Part shown: one piece after another, positions 1 to 8,052 of the stretch
Layout of the letters: every line of letters begins with the position of its first letter
Position numbering within the stretch: position 1 is the stretch's first letter
Origin: Blastomonas aquatica
Lineage (GTDB): Bacteria > Pseudomonadota > Alphaproteobacteria > Sphingomonadales > Sphingomonadaceae
NCBI RefSeq assembly: GCF_014639875.1
Contig: NZ_BMGD01000004.1
Location: forward strand, 1-64,000
Direction: 5' to 3'
Length of the DNA stretch: 64,000 bases
Position numbers and translations under genes: made by a program
Notes under the pieces: model-generated
What the model was told of the DNA's origin: nothing
Database searches by the model: none
Seen by the model: only the letters and a program-made list of their open reading frames with translations

Positions 1-666
1 GAGCATGCGCTGGAGGCTGTGGCGCGGCGGCTGGCGGGCGTCACGGCTGCGGTCGATGGCTTTGCTGAGCGGCAGCAGGATCTGCTTAGCCGCGATTACA
101 GCGAAGACCTCGCCTTGATCCATCAAAGCTGCGAAGACCTGCGTGAGACGATCGATGCGTTGGCGCAGAAGCCCGCGCTGGTGCTGACTCCCGAGATGAT
201 AGTTCAGCAGATCGAGGCGGCGGGGCGGCAGGTGCGCAAGGATGCCGATCTGGCTCTGGCTGCCGTCCACAACAATCTTCAGAATGCGATCAGCGCTCTC
301 GCCAGGATGACAGGTTCGGTACGAACGGTGCGGCAGCAAAACCAATGGCTTGCCGGGGCTGCTGGTTTAGCTCTTGTACTGGGTACGATGGGCGGGTCGA
401 TCATCCTGCCTGCGATCGACTGGGTTGTGCCAGAAGGCTGGCTGTGGCCTGAAAAGCGGGCAATGTCGGCATTGCACCGTAACGGGTGGGCAGCAGGAGA
501 ACGCTTGCTTCTGGTCTCCGATCCGGAGCGCTGGAAGGCCATCCAGGCCGCGGCAACATTGTCGGAGGCAAACAGCGGCGCCATCAAGAGATGCGCCAGG
601 CGCGCCGCAGACCGGAAACTCCGAAGCGTCGGTTGCACAGTTGAGGTAGAGGCACGAGATTACTGA
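1..666 (+). CDS. DUF6118-family protein, 3' part (5' end outside the window)
   Basis: The frame is open from base 1, and residues before the first GTG (position 19) read as a natural continuation, so I treat the gene as cut by the window edge. The visible part is an alpha-helical, Ala/Gln/Glu-rich region that could form a coiled coil. A single hydrophobic segment follows around residues 116-139 of the visible part, then a basic C-terminal domain with two cysteines. This matches what I recall of the DUF6118 family, found in sphingomonads and relatives beside relaxase and transfer genes of plasmids and integrative elements. Its biochemical role is unknown. The tyrosine recombinase just downstream supports a mobile-element origin. 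The family name is from memory; the membrane segment is read directly. Confidence 0.65.
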   Translation, partial: EHALEAVARRLAGVTAAVDGFAERQQDLLSRDYSEDLALIHQSCEDLRETIDALAQKPALVLTPEMIVQQIEAAGRQVRKDADLALAAVHNNLQNAISALARMTGSVRTVRQQNQWLAGAAGLALVLGTMGGSIILPAIDWVVPEGWLWPEKRAMSALHRNGWAAGERLLLVSDPERWKAIQAAATLSEANSGAIKRCARRAADRKLRSVGCTVEVEARDY

Positions 667-881
667 ATTGCCCCACTTGAGCTCACCACTGGACCTCAAA
701 GATTGTAACGTGGTGCCCAGCATTGGATAGAGTCTGCGGCAGCTTTGCGCCCCAATCTCGGTCATTAGGCGGATCGTCATCGCTTCTCGAAAGCGGTCAT
801 AAGGGCTTCGCTGCAAGAGCGTCCGCTTTATTTCGCGCGAACCAGTTGGAGCCCGTTCTTTGTTCTTGGCCAATTACGGCC

Positions 882-887
882 AAGGAG
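882..887 (+). promoter_or_regulatory. Shine-Dalgarno AAGGAG of the tyrosine recombinase
   Basis: AAGGAG lies one base before the ATG at 889 but seven bases before the in-frame ATG at 895. The spacing therefore supports translation from 895. Confidence 0.6.
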
Positions 888-894
888 AATGACG

Positions 895-1527
895 ATGACC
901 TACTCTCACCTTGACCCTGCGATGCAAAATCGCTTGGCCTGGAATGCTGGCAAAAACGTCGGTACGAAGCGGCCTCTCACTCAGAAGCAGATCTGGGCGA
1001 TCCGGTTCTTCCTCGACCGCGAGGAGCGACTGCGCGACCGCGCGCTGTTCGATCTTGCCATCGACAGCAAGCTGCGTGGCTGCGACCTCGTGAAGCTGAA
1101 GATCGGCGACCTGGTAGCCGGGACGGATTTTCGGACGCGGGCAATGGTGATCCAGCAGAAGACGGGCCGACCTGTGCAGTTCGAGATCACCGCCGACGCT
1201 CGCGGGAGCCTTGCGACATGGCTCCAACGCCGTCGCGGTTCAGCTGAAGACTATGTGTTCCCCAGTCGGCTCGATCAAAGCTCCCCAATGAGCACGCGCC
1301 AATATGCCCGGCTAGTAGATGAATGGGTGACAGCCATCGGACTGCGGCGCGAAGACTATGGCACGCATTCGATGCGGCGAACGAAGGCCGCGATGATTTA
1401 CCGTGCAACAGGGAACCTACGCGCAGTGCAAATCCTGTTGGGGCATACCAAAATCGAAAACACCGTTCGCTATCTGGGCGTCGACGTGGAGGATGCGCTG
1501 ATCCTTGCTGAGCGTACGGAAATCTGA
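895..1527 (+). CDS. Short tyrosine-type site-specific recombinase/integrase
   Basis: Catalyses strand exchange between DNA sites through a tyrosine-DNA intermediate. The full catalytic set is visible (numbered from the alternative ATG at 889): Arg63 in LRGCDL, Lys91 in QQKTGRP, His160 and Arg163 in HSMRR, His186 in LLGHT, and Tyr195 in NTVRYLG. At 210 residues it is essentially only the catalytic domain; the usual N-terminal SAM-like core-binding domain is missing or reduced to about 25 residues. Short recombinases of this kind are common in sphingomonads next to mobile-element genes, and the DUF6118 gene upstream fits that. The gene looks intact, so it may be active, but I see no paired attachment sites. 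The start at 895 was chosen from the Shine-Dalgarno spacing. Confidence 0.85.
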   Translation: MTYSHLDPAMQNRLAWNAGKNVGTKRPLTQKQIWAIRFFLDREERLRDRALFDLAIDSKLRGCDLVKLKIGDLVAGTDFRTRAMVIQQKTGRPVQFEITADARGSLATWLQRRRGSAEDYVFPSRLDQSSPMSTRQYARLVDEWVTAIGLRREDYGTHSMRRTKAAMIYRATGNLRAVQILLGHTKIENTVRYLGVDVEDALILAERTEI

Positions 1528-1618
1528 CTATAAATGCGGCCGTCGGGGATTGCCCGATGGCCGCTATCGGGGAGCGCAGAAAACCTTAAATTCGACGGAA
1601 ACTGGGTGGTTAGCGGAC

Positions 1619-1981
1619 CTATTGTGCGCATCGCTCCAAAGTTTCGATGGCCGACGAAGAGAGTGGCTGATTATGGCGGATCCTGGTTTTGACGGTGCCA
1701 TCTGAAGGCTGCACCGAGAGGCGCATCTGCCCGTCGGCTGAAAGATAAGTCATCCCTATTTGGCAAGGCGTCCGACCGGTGCTTCCCCAACGGCATATAC
1801 TAATTGGCTCGAGGTCACTCTTGATCTGCCTACTCTTGCTGGAAATGCACTCCATCACATTGCTCAAGCTTCGCTCACTCACATAGAGCGTTGTCAAGGC
1901 ATACTCATCCCCCCGCACGAAGTTCGAAACCAAGACTACAGCGACGAGACAAGCGAAGATAGCGAACAGAGTTTTGATCAC
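1619..1981 (-). CDS. Small exported or membrane-anchored hypothetical protein
   Basis: A 120-residue protein that I do not recognise. Residues 1-21 form one hydrophobic segment (IKTLFAIFACLVAVVLVSNF), which could be an uncleaved anchor or a signal sequence. The rest is soluble and has four cysteines after the anchor (in MECISS, SICRWG, TPCQIG and the C-terminal ERCAQ), suggesting a disulfide-stabilised periplasmic domain. The start is GTG with an AGGGG sequence six bases upstream. It is convergent with the recombinase and lies in the accessory zone among other small exported proteins. Codon use and the coherent hydrophobic/polar layout argue for a real gene, but no function can be given. Confidence 0.5.
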   Translation of the reverse strand: MIKTLFAIFACLVAVVLVSNFVRGDEYALTTLYVSERSLSNVMECISSKSRQIKSDLEPISICRWGSTGRTPCQIGMTYLSADGQMRLSVQPSDGTVKTRIRHNQPLSSSAIETLERCAQ

Positions 1982-2185
1982 GGCGTGCCCCTGAAGTATT
2001 CAACCAGACAATGCGTTGTTTCGCCGGAGGCCTATGCAGTCAACGTCCGAAATGGGGTCGCTTTGCGAATTTCCGGTTCTGGCAAAAAATCCGTTGAAGC
2101 TGCCCGGCGGGTTTGAGGAGCAGGTCGAACCCCGGCTCATGGCCGCACTTGGGTGGATTTCGGACGCTTTCGCATCTATCGTCGC

Positions 2186-2749
2186 ATGATGCGAAAACTG
2201 ATTATTGCAGTCCTTGCCTGCTCTGCTTTTGCTTCACCAGCTTGTGCGGAGCCGAACCTTGAAAAGGGTTTCGACGGTGCGCTGCGCGGGTGCGAGGAAT
2301 GGCTGCTAAATCCCGCAAGCTGGGCAGAGGGAGCCCGCCAATTCATCGACGCTGTCGGCCTTGGTGAGCAGATGGGGCTTGTTGACCGAGTGGAAGAGGT
2401 GAACCTGCCACCGCTCGAACTTCGGCGCGCGAACCACTACTGGCGCATCAATTCGACGACAAATGCAGGCTATGTCCTCGTTGTCTCCGACCAATTGCCA
2501 ATGTGCCACATCACTGGTGGCGGCGGCGCAGACCTTCAGCCGAGCATTCAGAGCGTCCTCGCCTCAGATGAATTTAACCGAAGGTGGCAATCCGATAGGT
2601 CAACTGTAAAGAACGGCATGGCAACGACCGTTTTCCGCAACAGAGAAGAACCGGCCTTGTCCATCACCATCAGCCGAGCGGACAAAGCGGGTCAGCGATT
2701 GGATAGGGTGCAGGTGTTGGCGACTGCCGTCTACGAGATGGGCGGCTAA
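2186..2749 (+). CDS. Secreted hypothetical protein with signal peptide
   Basis: The start at ATG 2186 (or 2189) gives a classical signal peptide, MMRKLIIAVLACSAFA followed by SPACAEP, with cleavage probably after ACA. The mature part is about 165 residues with two cysteines, one in GCEEWLL and one in LPMCHITGGGG, which could pair. It resembles a family of unnamed sphingomonad periplasmic proteins (Cys-x-x-Trp near the start, a CHxTGGG motif in the middle) that I know only by appearance. The longer frame from 2153 would put charged residues before the signal sequence and is rejected. It is one of several small exported genes in this accessory block; no function is assigned. Confidence 0.65.
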   Translation: MMRKLIIAVLACSAFASPACAEPNLEKGFDGALRGCEEWLLNPASWAEGARQFIDAVGLGEQMGLVDRVEEVNLPPLELRRANHYWRINSTTNAGYVLVVSDQLPMCHITGGGGADLQPSIQSVLASDEFNRRWQSDRSTVKNGMATTVFRNREEPALSITISRADKAGQRLDRVQVLATAVYEMGG

Positions 2750-2877
2750 TACCCCGACCCCATGACCGCAACGGGGTCGCTCCCAGAGCTGCAGGAAAAA
2801 GCGACAAACCGAAAAAATCGGCCTGGCGGCTTGCGACCCCGTTTCGGACATTCGCGATCGATGCTAAGCGTTGAGAC

Positions 2878-3252
2878 ATGCAAGTCAGTCGTATTCTCCT
2901 TGCCGCTCTAGTAACTTTACTTAGTGCTTGTGGCCCGAGCGGCCCGCCTTCCACTCCATTGTTCATCGGCGTTCAAGGTAAAAGCTACGCTGAGGGAACT
3001 CAACTGATCCAGAACCGTGTGATCACACGATTTCCCAAGGGAAGTTCGGAAGTTGCTCTGAAGAAATATCTGGAAGAGCAGGGTCTGCAAATTGAGACGA
3101 ACTCGCGCTTGCCTGAGCCATACGCGGGTCGCGCTTCGGTGAAATACGGGGGATCGATTTGCGGGAGCCAAATCCGCGTGATTTGGATGGCAAACGAGGC
3201 CGGAAAGGTCGACAGCATCGACGCCTTGTATAGTGACAGCGGTTGCCCTTAG
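2878..3252 (+). CDS. Small lipoprotein of unknown function
   Basis: A 124-residue predicted lipoprotein. The N-terminus is a lipoprotein signal with lipobox LLSAC, making Cys18 the lipidated residue; cleavage would leave CGPSGPP at the membrane. The mature part is small and mixed, with two further cysteines (SICGSQ and the C-terminal DSGCP) that could form a disulfide. I do not recognise the family. It sits 128 bases after the secreted protein ending at 2749 and could share a transcript with it, though no promoter or terminator is clear between them. Confidence 0.65.
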   Translation: MQVSRILLAALVTLLSACGPSGPPSTPLFIGVQGKSYAEGTQLIQNRVITRFPKGSSEVALKKYLEEQGLQIETNSRLPEPYAGRASVKYGGSICGSQIRVIWMANEAGKVDSIDALYSDSGCP

Positions 3253-3395
3253 GGTCCGGAAACCACCCACAGATCGCCATTCAACACGGTTCGGTGCGCG
3301 CCCAAGACCGGACAGGCACCTATCGTAGCGATTCCGCCAGAACCGGAAATTCTTTTGCCGACCCCTTTGTGGTCATTGCAGCCTGCGGTAAGATC

Positions 3396-3896
3396 ATGGC
3401 CATGAGACGCATTCACGCAGGCAGCCTTGTCCTCGTAAGTAGCTTGCTTGGTTGCCAATCGGGCACGCCTAGCGCGGAAACAACGCAGCGCGTTGTCGAG
3501 GAATCGCAAGCACAGAGTGTCTTTGGTGTAAAACCCAACTGGCTGAAGTTTACCGATAAGCCTGAGCTTTTTGATCGGGTGCGTGACCAAGCCTATAGCT
3601 ATTGTCTGTCAGGCGGACGGATCAATATGGAATGTGCTGACAAGCAGGACGAAGCAGTAGAGGCGTCTGTGCTCGCGATACACATTGCTTCCGCTCAGGC
3701 GGAGATGACGAACAAAGACGCCTTGGGCACCAAAGAGAGATGGGTCGCCATTAACCCGGATATAGCGCCGCGTGTGGCGAAGGAATGCTGGTCACTCTAC
3801 GAGGAGCATGGGGCATCAGACGCTCGAATCCTGGCGGTATGTCTTGGCAATCTGACAGACTATTCGCCGCTCATTCAGCTGCCCGTCGCGAATTGA
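3396..3896 (+). CDS. Predicted lipoprotein of unknown function
   Basis: The frame is open from 3243, but only the ATG at 3396 (or 3402) places a lipoprotein signal at the N-terminus: MAMRRIHAGS, a hydrophobic core, and lipobox LLGC with Cys20 as the lipidated residue. The mature protein of about 146 residues carries four cysteines (in YSYCLSGG, NMECADK, AKECWS and AVCLGN), consistent with two disulfides in the periplasm. Family and function are not recognised. It is the third same-strand exported gene in a row (2186, 2878, 3396), so the three may form a small cassette. Confidence 0.6.
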   Translation: MAMRRIHAGSLVLVSSLLGCQSGTPSAETTQRVVEESQAQSVFGVKPNWLKFTDKPELFDRVRDQAYSYCLSGGRINMECADKQDEAVEASVLAIHIASAQAEMTNKDALGTKERWVAINPDIAPRVAKECWSLYEEHGASDARILAVCLGNLTDYSPLIQLPVAN

Positions 3897-4316
3897 AGCG
3901 GCCATTCCGCAAACCACCCAGTTTCGGCCATGGGACGCCCTGCGGTGGCTGGCTGAAAGCTGACATGCAGCTTCAGCCATTCGGTGGCCAAGACCTGCCA
4001 TTCAACAACCGGCCCAATTGCCGACCTTCCGCTGATGGGACTTTGCTGCCGTCTACTAGCGCATTGCGAACGTCTGATTTTGCCAGGAACTGACCTCCAG
4101 CGCTCACCCGAACGATATTGAAGATCAACGGAAAATGGGCTAAACGCGTCGAATTGTAATTTTGCGGATCGACCGGCCTAGGGCCACGCTTCGTTGACCC
4201 TTCCGGGGACCGCAGGTGACGCACGTTTTTGTAGTGCATCCGCCATTTCCGTTGGCTAAATTGCGCGCTCAACTTAGATTGTGGCTGTCGCAAACTGCGG
4301 GCGAGGCTTTCATCGA
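3897..4316. other. Non-coding stretch of about 420 bases
   Basis: No gene, RNA or repeat is convincing here. The stretch is more AT-rich than the surrounding genes, especially from 4100 to 4280, as expected of a promoter region for the downstream gene pair. Confidence 0.5.
4252..4280 (+). promoter_or_regulatory. Candidate sigma-70-type promoter for the 4317-6853 gene pair
   Basis: TTGGCT at 4252-4257, a 17-base spacer, and TAGATT at 4275-4280 lie about 37 bases before the chosen ATG at 4317. Both hexamers are imperfect, so this is only a candidate. Confidence 0.3.
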
Positions 4317-5345
4317 ATGGACGAGAAGACCGGATCATTTCGACCCGAACCGGGTGAGGGGTATTTCAGTGGCCTTGTCGCCCTCAGTGTGCGGTCGCCA
4401 GCCAACCGCATTGCCACGCAATTCCCTGTCAATCTGCTTCTCGAACTCGACGAGCATATCCTTGAAGTCGCCCCGCAACCTGGGTTCCTTCAGCGCGTAA
4501 CCCAGCGCTTCTCCTTGCCGTCAGACAGCGCGCCGTCGCCGATCAGACTCGCCATCCGTCTGCGCCATTGCACAGTGCGTTACCTAGAGGACGGGGTCTC
4601 GGTGATCGCCGAGACGAAGTACCGCAGCCCGATTGAAGTGGGCAAATACACCGAGTCGACGTCAGAGAATGAAAAGGCAAAGCGCGAGAGCAGCGTCAGC
4701 GCCAATTCCACGTTGAAGACCGGAGCGACGCTCTCTCGTCCCATATTCAGCGTGCAAGGCCAGGTCGAAGCCGACGAGGACTGGCATGGAAACAACAGCA
4801 CCGAGCGCGCGATCAAAGTGACCAAAGACCTCTATGAGGTTGAGGCAATCCCGAATGGCTGGCGTGTCGGCGACCGACAACTCGGCGACCCGCTCAAGCG
4901 TGGCGCCCTTCTGAGCGGCCCCTATTTCGGGCGGCCCCAACCCGACTATGACTATACCTGCTGGGTGGAGTTCGCCGATCAAGCCGATGCCGGCTCACTC
5001 ACCGTCGTCGTCGCCGTCCACGATGGCCTGCAGGTCGAGCGGCTCGACGGTCACATGGCGACCGACAACGACCTCGACGCGGCGGAACGCGCAATGCGCG
5101 ACAAACTCGCAGCCATCCGTATCGAGCGCGACAAGGCGGGGGCGGGCACTATATCTGACGCTCAGGGTGAAATGCCGCTTTATATCGTCGTTTGCCGATG
5201 CGAACGTGGTGATGATCTTGGTGCCGAGGCGGGCGAGGCGCCGCGTCTCGTGCCGTCTCCGACAGCTTTGCTCGAGGGGCCACCGCCGAGGCCGGCCGCC
5301 AAAGCGAAGCGTGCCCGGGCTCGTTCGCCACGGGCGAAGCCATGA
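4317..5345 (+). CDS. Unknown protein with basic C-terminal tail, first gene of a two-gene unit
   Basis: A 342-residue soluble protein that I do not recognise. There is no signal peptide or membrane segment. The body looks beta-rich, with alternating hydrophobic strands such as IRLAIRLRHCTVRYL and GSLTVVVAVHDGL. The last 25 residues are a low-complexity Ala/Arg/Lys/Pro tail (AKAKRARARSPRAKP) of the sort that can bind nucleic acid or act as a docking tail. The ATG at 4317 was chosen over the GTG at 4281 because a GAGG lies about ten bases upstream. Its stop codon overlaps the start of the ATPase gene by four bases (ATGA), so the two are translationally coupled and probably act together. A sensor or effector partner for the ATPase is an inference only. 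Confidence 0.55.
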   Translation: MDEKTGSFRPEPGEGYFSGLVALSVRSPANRIATQFPVNLLLELDEHILEVAPQPGFLQRVTQRFSLPSDSAPSPIRLAIRLRHCTVRYLEDGVSVIAETKYRSPIEVGKYTESTSENEKAKRESSVSANSTLKTGATLSRPIFSVQGQVEADEDWHGNNSTERAIKVTKDLYEVEAIPNGWRVGDRQLGDPLKRGALLSGPYFGRPQPDYDYTCWVEFADQADAGSLTVVVAVHDGLQVERLDGHMATDNDLDAAERAMRDKLAAIRIERDKAGAGTISDAQGEMPLYIVVCRCERGDDLGAEAGEAPRLVPSPTALLEGPPPRPAAKAKRARARSPRAKP

Positions 5346-6853
5346 CCGGCTCGTCCGGCAAGGCCGCTCTAGTGGAGGATCTGTACGCGCTCTACGCGGA
5401 GCCGACGGGACTGTTCGATCATATGGTGGAAGCGGGAGGTCTAGATCCCGCGACCGATTTTCGCGATCGTGACCTTCGCACGATGTTGTTTCGCGGCGCG
5501 GATCTCGCAGGCTTCGATTTCTCGCGATCTAACCTTGTCGGAACCGCTATACGCCGCGCGCGCCGCGTCGACGCCTCGACCAAACTCGACGGCGCACTTC
5601 TCGACGAGCTGGATCAGGCGTGGCTTGCGCGGCGGCTCGATGGCGAGGGCCGATCTCGTCCAGCGCCCGCCGTTCTCCTGTCGCCGGTCAACAATCCCTT
5701 TGCGCCCGGCGCCGGTACTTTCCCACCGTTGCTCGCGGGTCGCGCAGACATCATTGAACGTGTCGAAGTCAGCTTCCAGCGGCTTCGACAGGGACGACCG
5801 GTACGCTCGTTGATCCTAACTGGCCTGCGCGGTGTCGGAAAGACGGTGCTACTTTCCGCGATCCAGGCGGTCGCTGAGCGCGACCACATGATCGTCGTGC
5901 GTCTCGAATCGATCGGTGAGCGGTCGCTGCCAGGCGCACTTGTGCCACCACTGAGACAGACCCTGCTCGCGCTCAGCGAGGGTGCACCTAATAAAATGGA
6001 TGTCGAGAAGGCGCTCAGCGCCCTCGCAAGCATTGCTGAACTCACGTCGCTCGATGAGGAATTAAGTGGGGAGATCAGCGGATTGACGACCCCCGAACTC
6101 GCGGACGATAGCGACCTGTACTTCGATCTTTCAGACCTTTTTTCGACTCTTGGAGACATAGCTGAAAAGCGCGGGTCCGGTTTCGTCCTGATAATCGATG
6201 AAATGCAGTATCTTGCAGATAAGCAGCTTGCCGCGCTCATGGCCGCGCTGCACCAGCGATCACAGAAGGCGCGTCCGGTTATGATCGTGGGTGCCGGACT
6301 CCCGATATTGCTCGGCAAAATTGGGTCCGTCATGTCCTATGGTGAGCGGCAGTTCGAGTTCATCCACATCGGCCCGCTCGACGAAGTAGCGACGAACGAT
6401 GCCGTTCTTGGTCCCCTCGTAAAGGAAGGGGTCCTGATCGAACCGGACGGGCTTGCCGCGATCTACGCGCACACAGAGGGTTATCCCTATTTCATCCAAG
6501 AATGGGCGCTCCACAGCTGGAACGAGGCCAAGGTTTCGCCAATCACCCGTGAGCACGTCGAGCGCGCGACCACGGCGGCATTGGCGCATCTCGACGAGAA
6601 TTTCTTCCGCATGAGGTTCGATCGGCTCACCCCGTCAGAGATGCGCTATCTTCGGGCGATGGCAGAGCTTGGCCCGGGACCGCACCAGAGCCAGGATGTC
6701 GCAGGGGTCCTCAATTCGAAGGTCGTCGGCCTGGGACCAGTCCGTGGGAGCCTGATCAGAAAGGGCATGATATATTCCCCGACCCATGGTGAAACGGCTT
6801 TCACCGTCCCGCTCTTCGACGACTTCATCCGACGCGCGATGCCGAGCCTCTAG
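5342..6853 (+). CDS. Pentapeptide-repeat/AAA ATPase (AAA_16-like), second gene of the unit
   Basis: A 503-residue two-part protein. Residues 36-75 carry a short pentapeptide-repeat-like stretch (DFRDRD, LFRGAD, LAGFDF, SRSNL). Residues 130-345 are a P-loop ATPase of the AAA_16/STAND-like type: Walker A GLRGVGKT at 161-168, Walker B FVLIIDE at 281-287, and a sensor-like strand MIVGAGLP at 314-321. Next comes the FEFIHIGPL element usual in this group, then an alpha-helical C-terminal region ending in winged-helix-like sequence. Such ATPases often act as signal-dependent switches in regulation, toxin control or phage defence, but nothing here fixes the role. Coupling to the unknown gene upstream and the location beside an IS remnant and a tRNA suggest an acquired module. 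Confidence 0.75.
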   Translation: MTGSSGKAALVEDLYALYAEPTGLFDHMVEAGGLDPATDFRDRDLRTMLFRGADLAGFDFSRSNLVGTAIRRARRVDASTKLDGALLDELDQAWLARRLDGEGRSRPAPAVLLSPVNNPFAPGAGTFPPLLAGRADIIERVEVSFQRLRQGRPVRSLILTGLRGVGKTVLLSAIQAVAERDHMIVVRLESIGERSLPGALVPPLRQTLLALSEGAPNKMDVEKALSALASIAELTSLDEELSGEISGLTTPELADDSDLYFDLSDLFSTLGDIAEKRGSGFVLIIDEMQYLADKQLAALMAALHQRSQKARPVMIVGAGLPILLGKIGSVMSYGERQFEFIHIGPLDEVATNDAVLGPLVKEGVLIEPDGLAAIYAHTEGYPYFIQEWALHSWNEAKVSPITREHVERATTAALAHLDENFFRMRFDRLTPSEMRYLRAMAELGPGPHQSQDVAGVLNSKVVGLGPVRGSLIRKGMIYSPTHGETAFTVPLFDDFIRRAMPSL

Positions 6854-6952
6854 CGAGCCCGCCAGTATGGATTGCAAGGCCGCGACGGTAGCATGAATTT
6901 TTTTGACATGCTTGGATCGGAAGCGCCCGAACCGCGCGTATAGGGTCAGGGC

Positions 6953-7395
6953 TCACAACCACTGTGTGACGGCAGCCGCGAGATAGATAGCGCCGAGGAA
7001 ATTGACGGCGAGTCAGTCGCATCGGGCGGCATACGGCGGAAATCCTTGAGGCGGCAGAATATACACTCGACGGCATTGCGGCCTTCGCAAAGCGGGCGCG
7101 AGGAGCAGGTTCTCCAGTGGCGCTTTGCCTTGGAGGGGATGTTTGGCGCTGCGCCCAAGCGCTCGATCAGGTCCCGGATGGCGTTACTATCATGGGCCAT
7201 GCGGGCAAGTATGATCGTGCGCAGCTCGAAGTTGTCGAACAGGGGGTCGGATGCACAGCAGGCCGCGATATTGCCGCTGGTTAGAAGGAAGCGGAGCGGT
7301 CGGCCGTCGCCACCTGCAAGGGCATGGAGCTTGCAATTGCAACCACCCCGGCTGAGCCCCATGGCTTGAGAGCACGCCCCCGTTTTCTATCGCCC
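6953..7395 (-). pseudogene. Decayed IS5-family transposase remnant
   Basis: The minus strand encodes the C-terminal half of an IS5-type DDE transposase. Visible pieces are the GLSRGG(x)3KLHAL segment, RPLRFLLTSGN, DSNAIRDLIE, PNIPSKA, and the RNAVE(x)4RLKDFRR stretch holding the catalytic Glu region. It is broken in at least three ways. A stop lies in frame upstream of the conserved block near 7390. A frameshift occurs just after KDFRR, where the reading moves to the frame that continues LAVNFLGAIYLAAAVTQWL. A stop sits at the start of that second frame, where functional relatives read through. The N-terminal half and both terminal repeats are not recognisable. It cannot make an active transposase but marks the zone as a landing site for mobile DNA. 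Confidence 0.8.
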
Positions 7396-7834
7396 GCCGA
7401 GCGGAGGGCCTTTATATGATTGCGATAGATCTTGTGGGCTGCTCATTACTGCCAGACATTTTGGCGCACAGCCTGAGGGTAATCCTGCCGAAAGCTGCCC
7501 TCCAGAGCCCGATTGACGAACGGCTCGTTTTGGGTCGGATGCTGCCGAAATATTGGGGCTCAAACCCTGTCCATAACTCGGTCAATCGCAAGCCAAACTC
7601 TGCTGAGTGATTCTCGAAAGCAAGCAAAGCTCAAGTTCGAGGAAATTCCATCGCGGAGTTCAATCGAATCTCGCCTTAGGTTTATCGTTCGAGAGGGTGT
7701 TGGAGAGCCTTCGCCAGCCATGGCGCACAAACTTTTTTGACAGCCCAGATGTTACCTAGGGCGTTACCTAGAGCCATTTCCCGTCAATCTGACGAAAAAG
7801 GTAACCCGGCAACCATTTGAATTTAATAGAAAAA
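7396..7834. other. Non-coding stretch between the IS remnant and tRNA-Lys
   Basis: About 440 bases without a supportable gene. Short open frames on both strands lack recognisable content. A 12-base tandem duplication lies at 7751-7774. This is probably eroded mobile DNA. Confidence 0.5.
7751..7774. repeat. 12-bp tandem repeat
   Basis: Two adjacent copies of GTTACCTAGGGC/GTTACCTAGAGC with one mismatch. A GGTAAC at 7800-7805 is the inverse of the first six bases and could form a hairpin with either copy. The meaning is unknown. Confidence 0.55.
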
Positions 7835-7910
<76 letters not shown>

Positions 7911-8052
7911 ATTCCGTGGCGGCGTGGTTTCGAATCAACCGCCGCTCGGGAGAGCGCTGCCTATAAAAGATTGGGCGCGGATGAAAAGGCTTTTGTGCGG
8001 TTTCCTGCGATTTTCTGGTCACCACCCGCGATCGCGAGCACAGCAACGGCGA

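Noticed and set aside
7412-7627. Short minus-strand open frame beside the IS remnant
   Set aside because: It does not continue the transposase sequence and has no recognisable content.
4579-7775. Shared 13-mer GCGTTACCTAGAG at about 4578 and 7762
   Set aside because: A 13-base match is expected many times by chance in 64 kb, and neither copy has a matching context.
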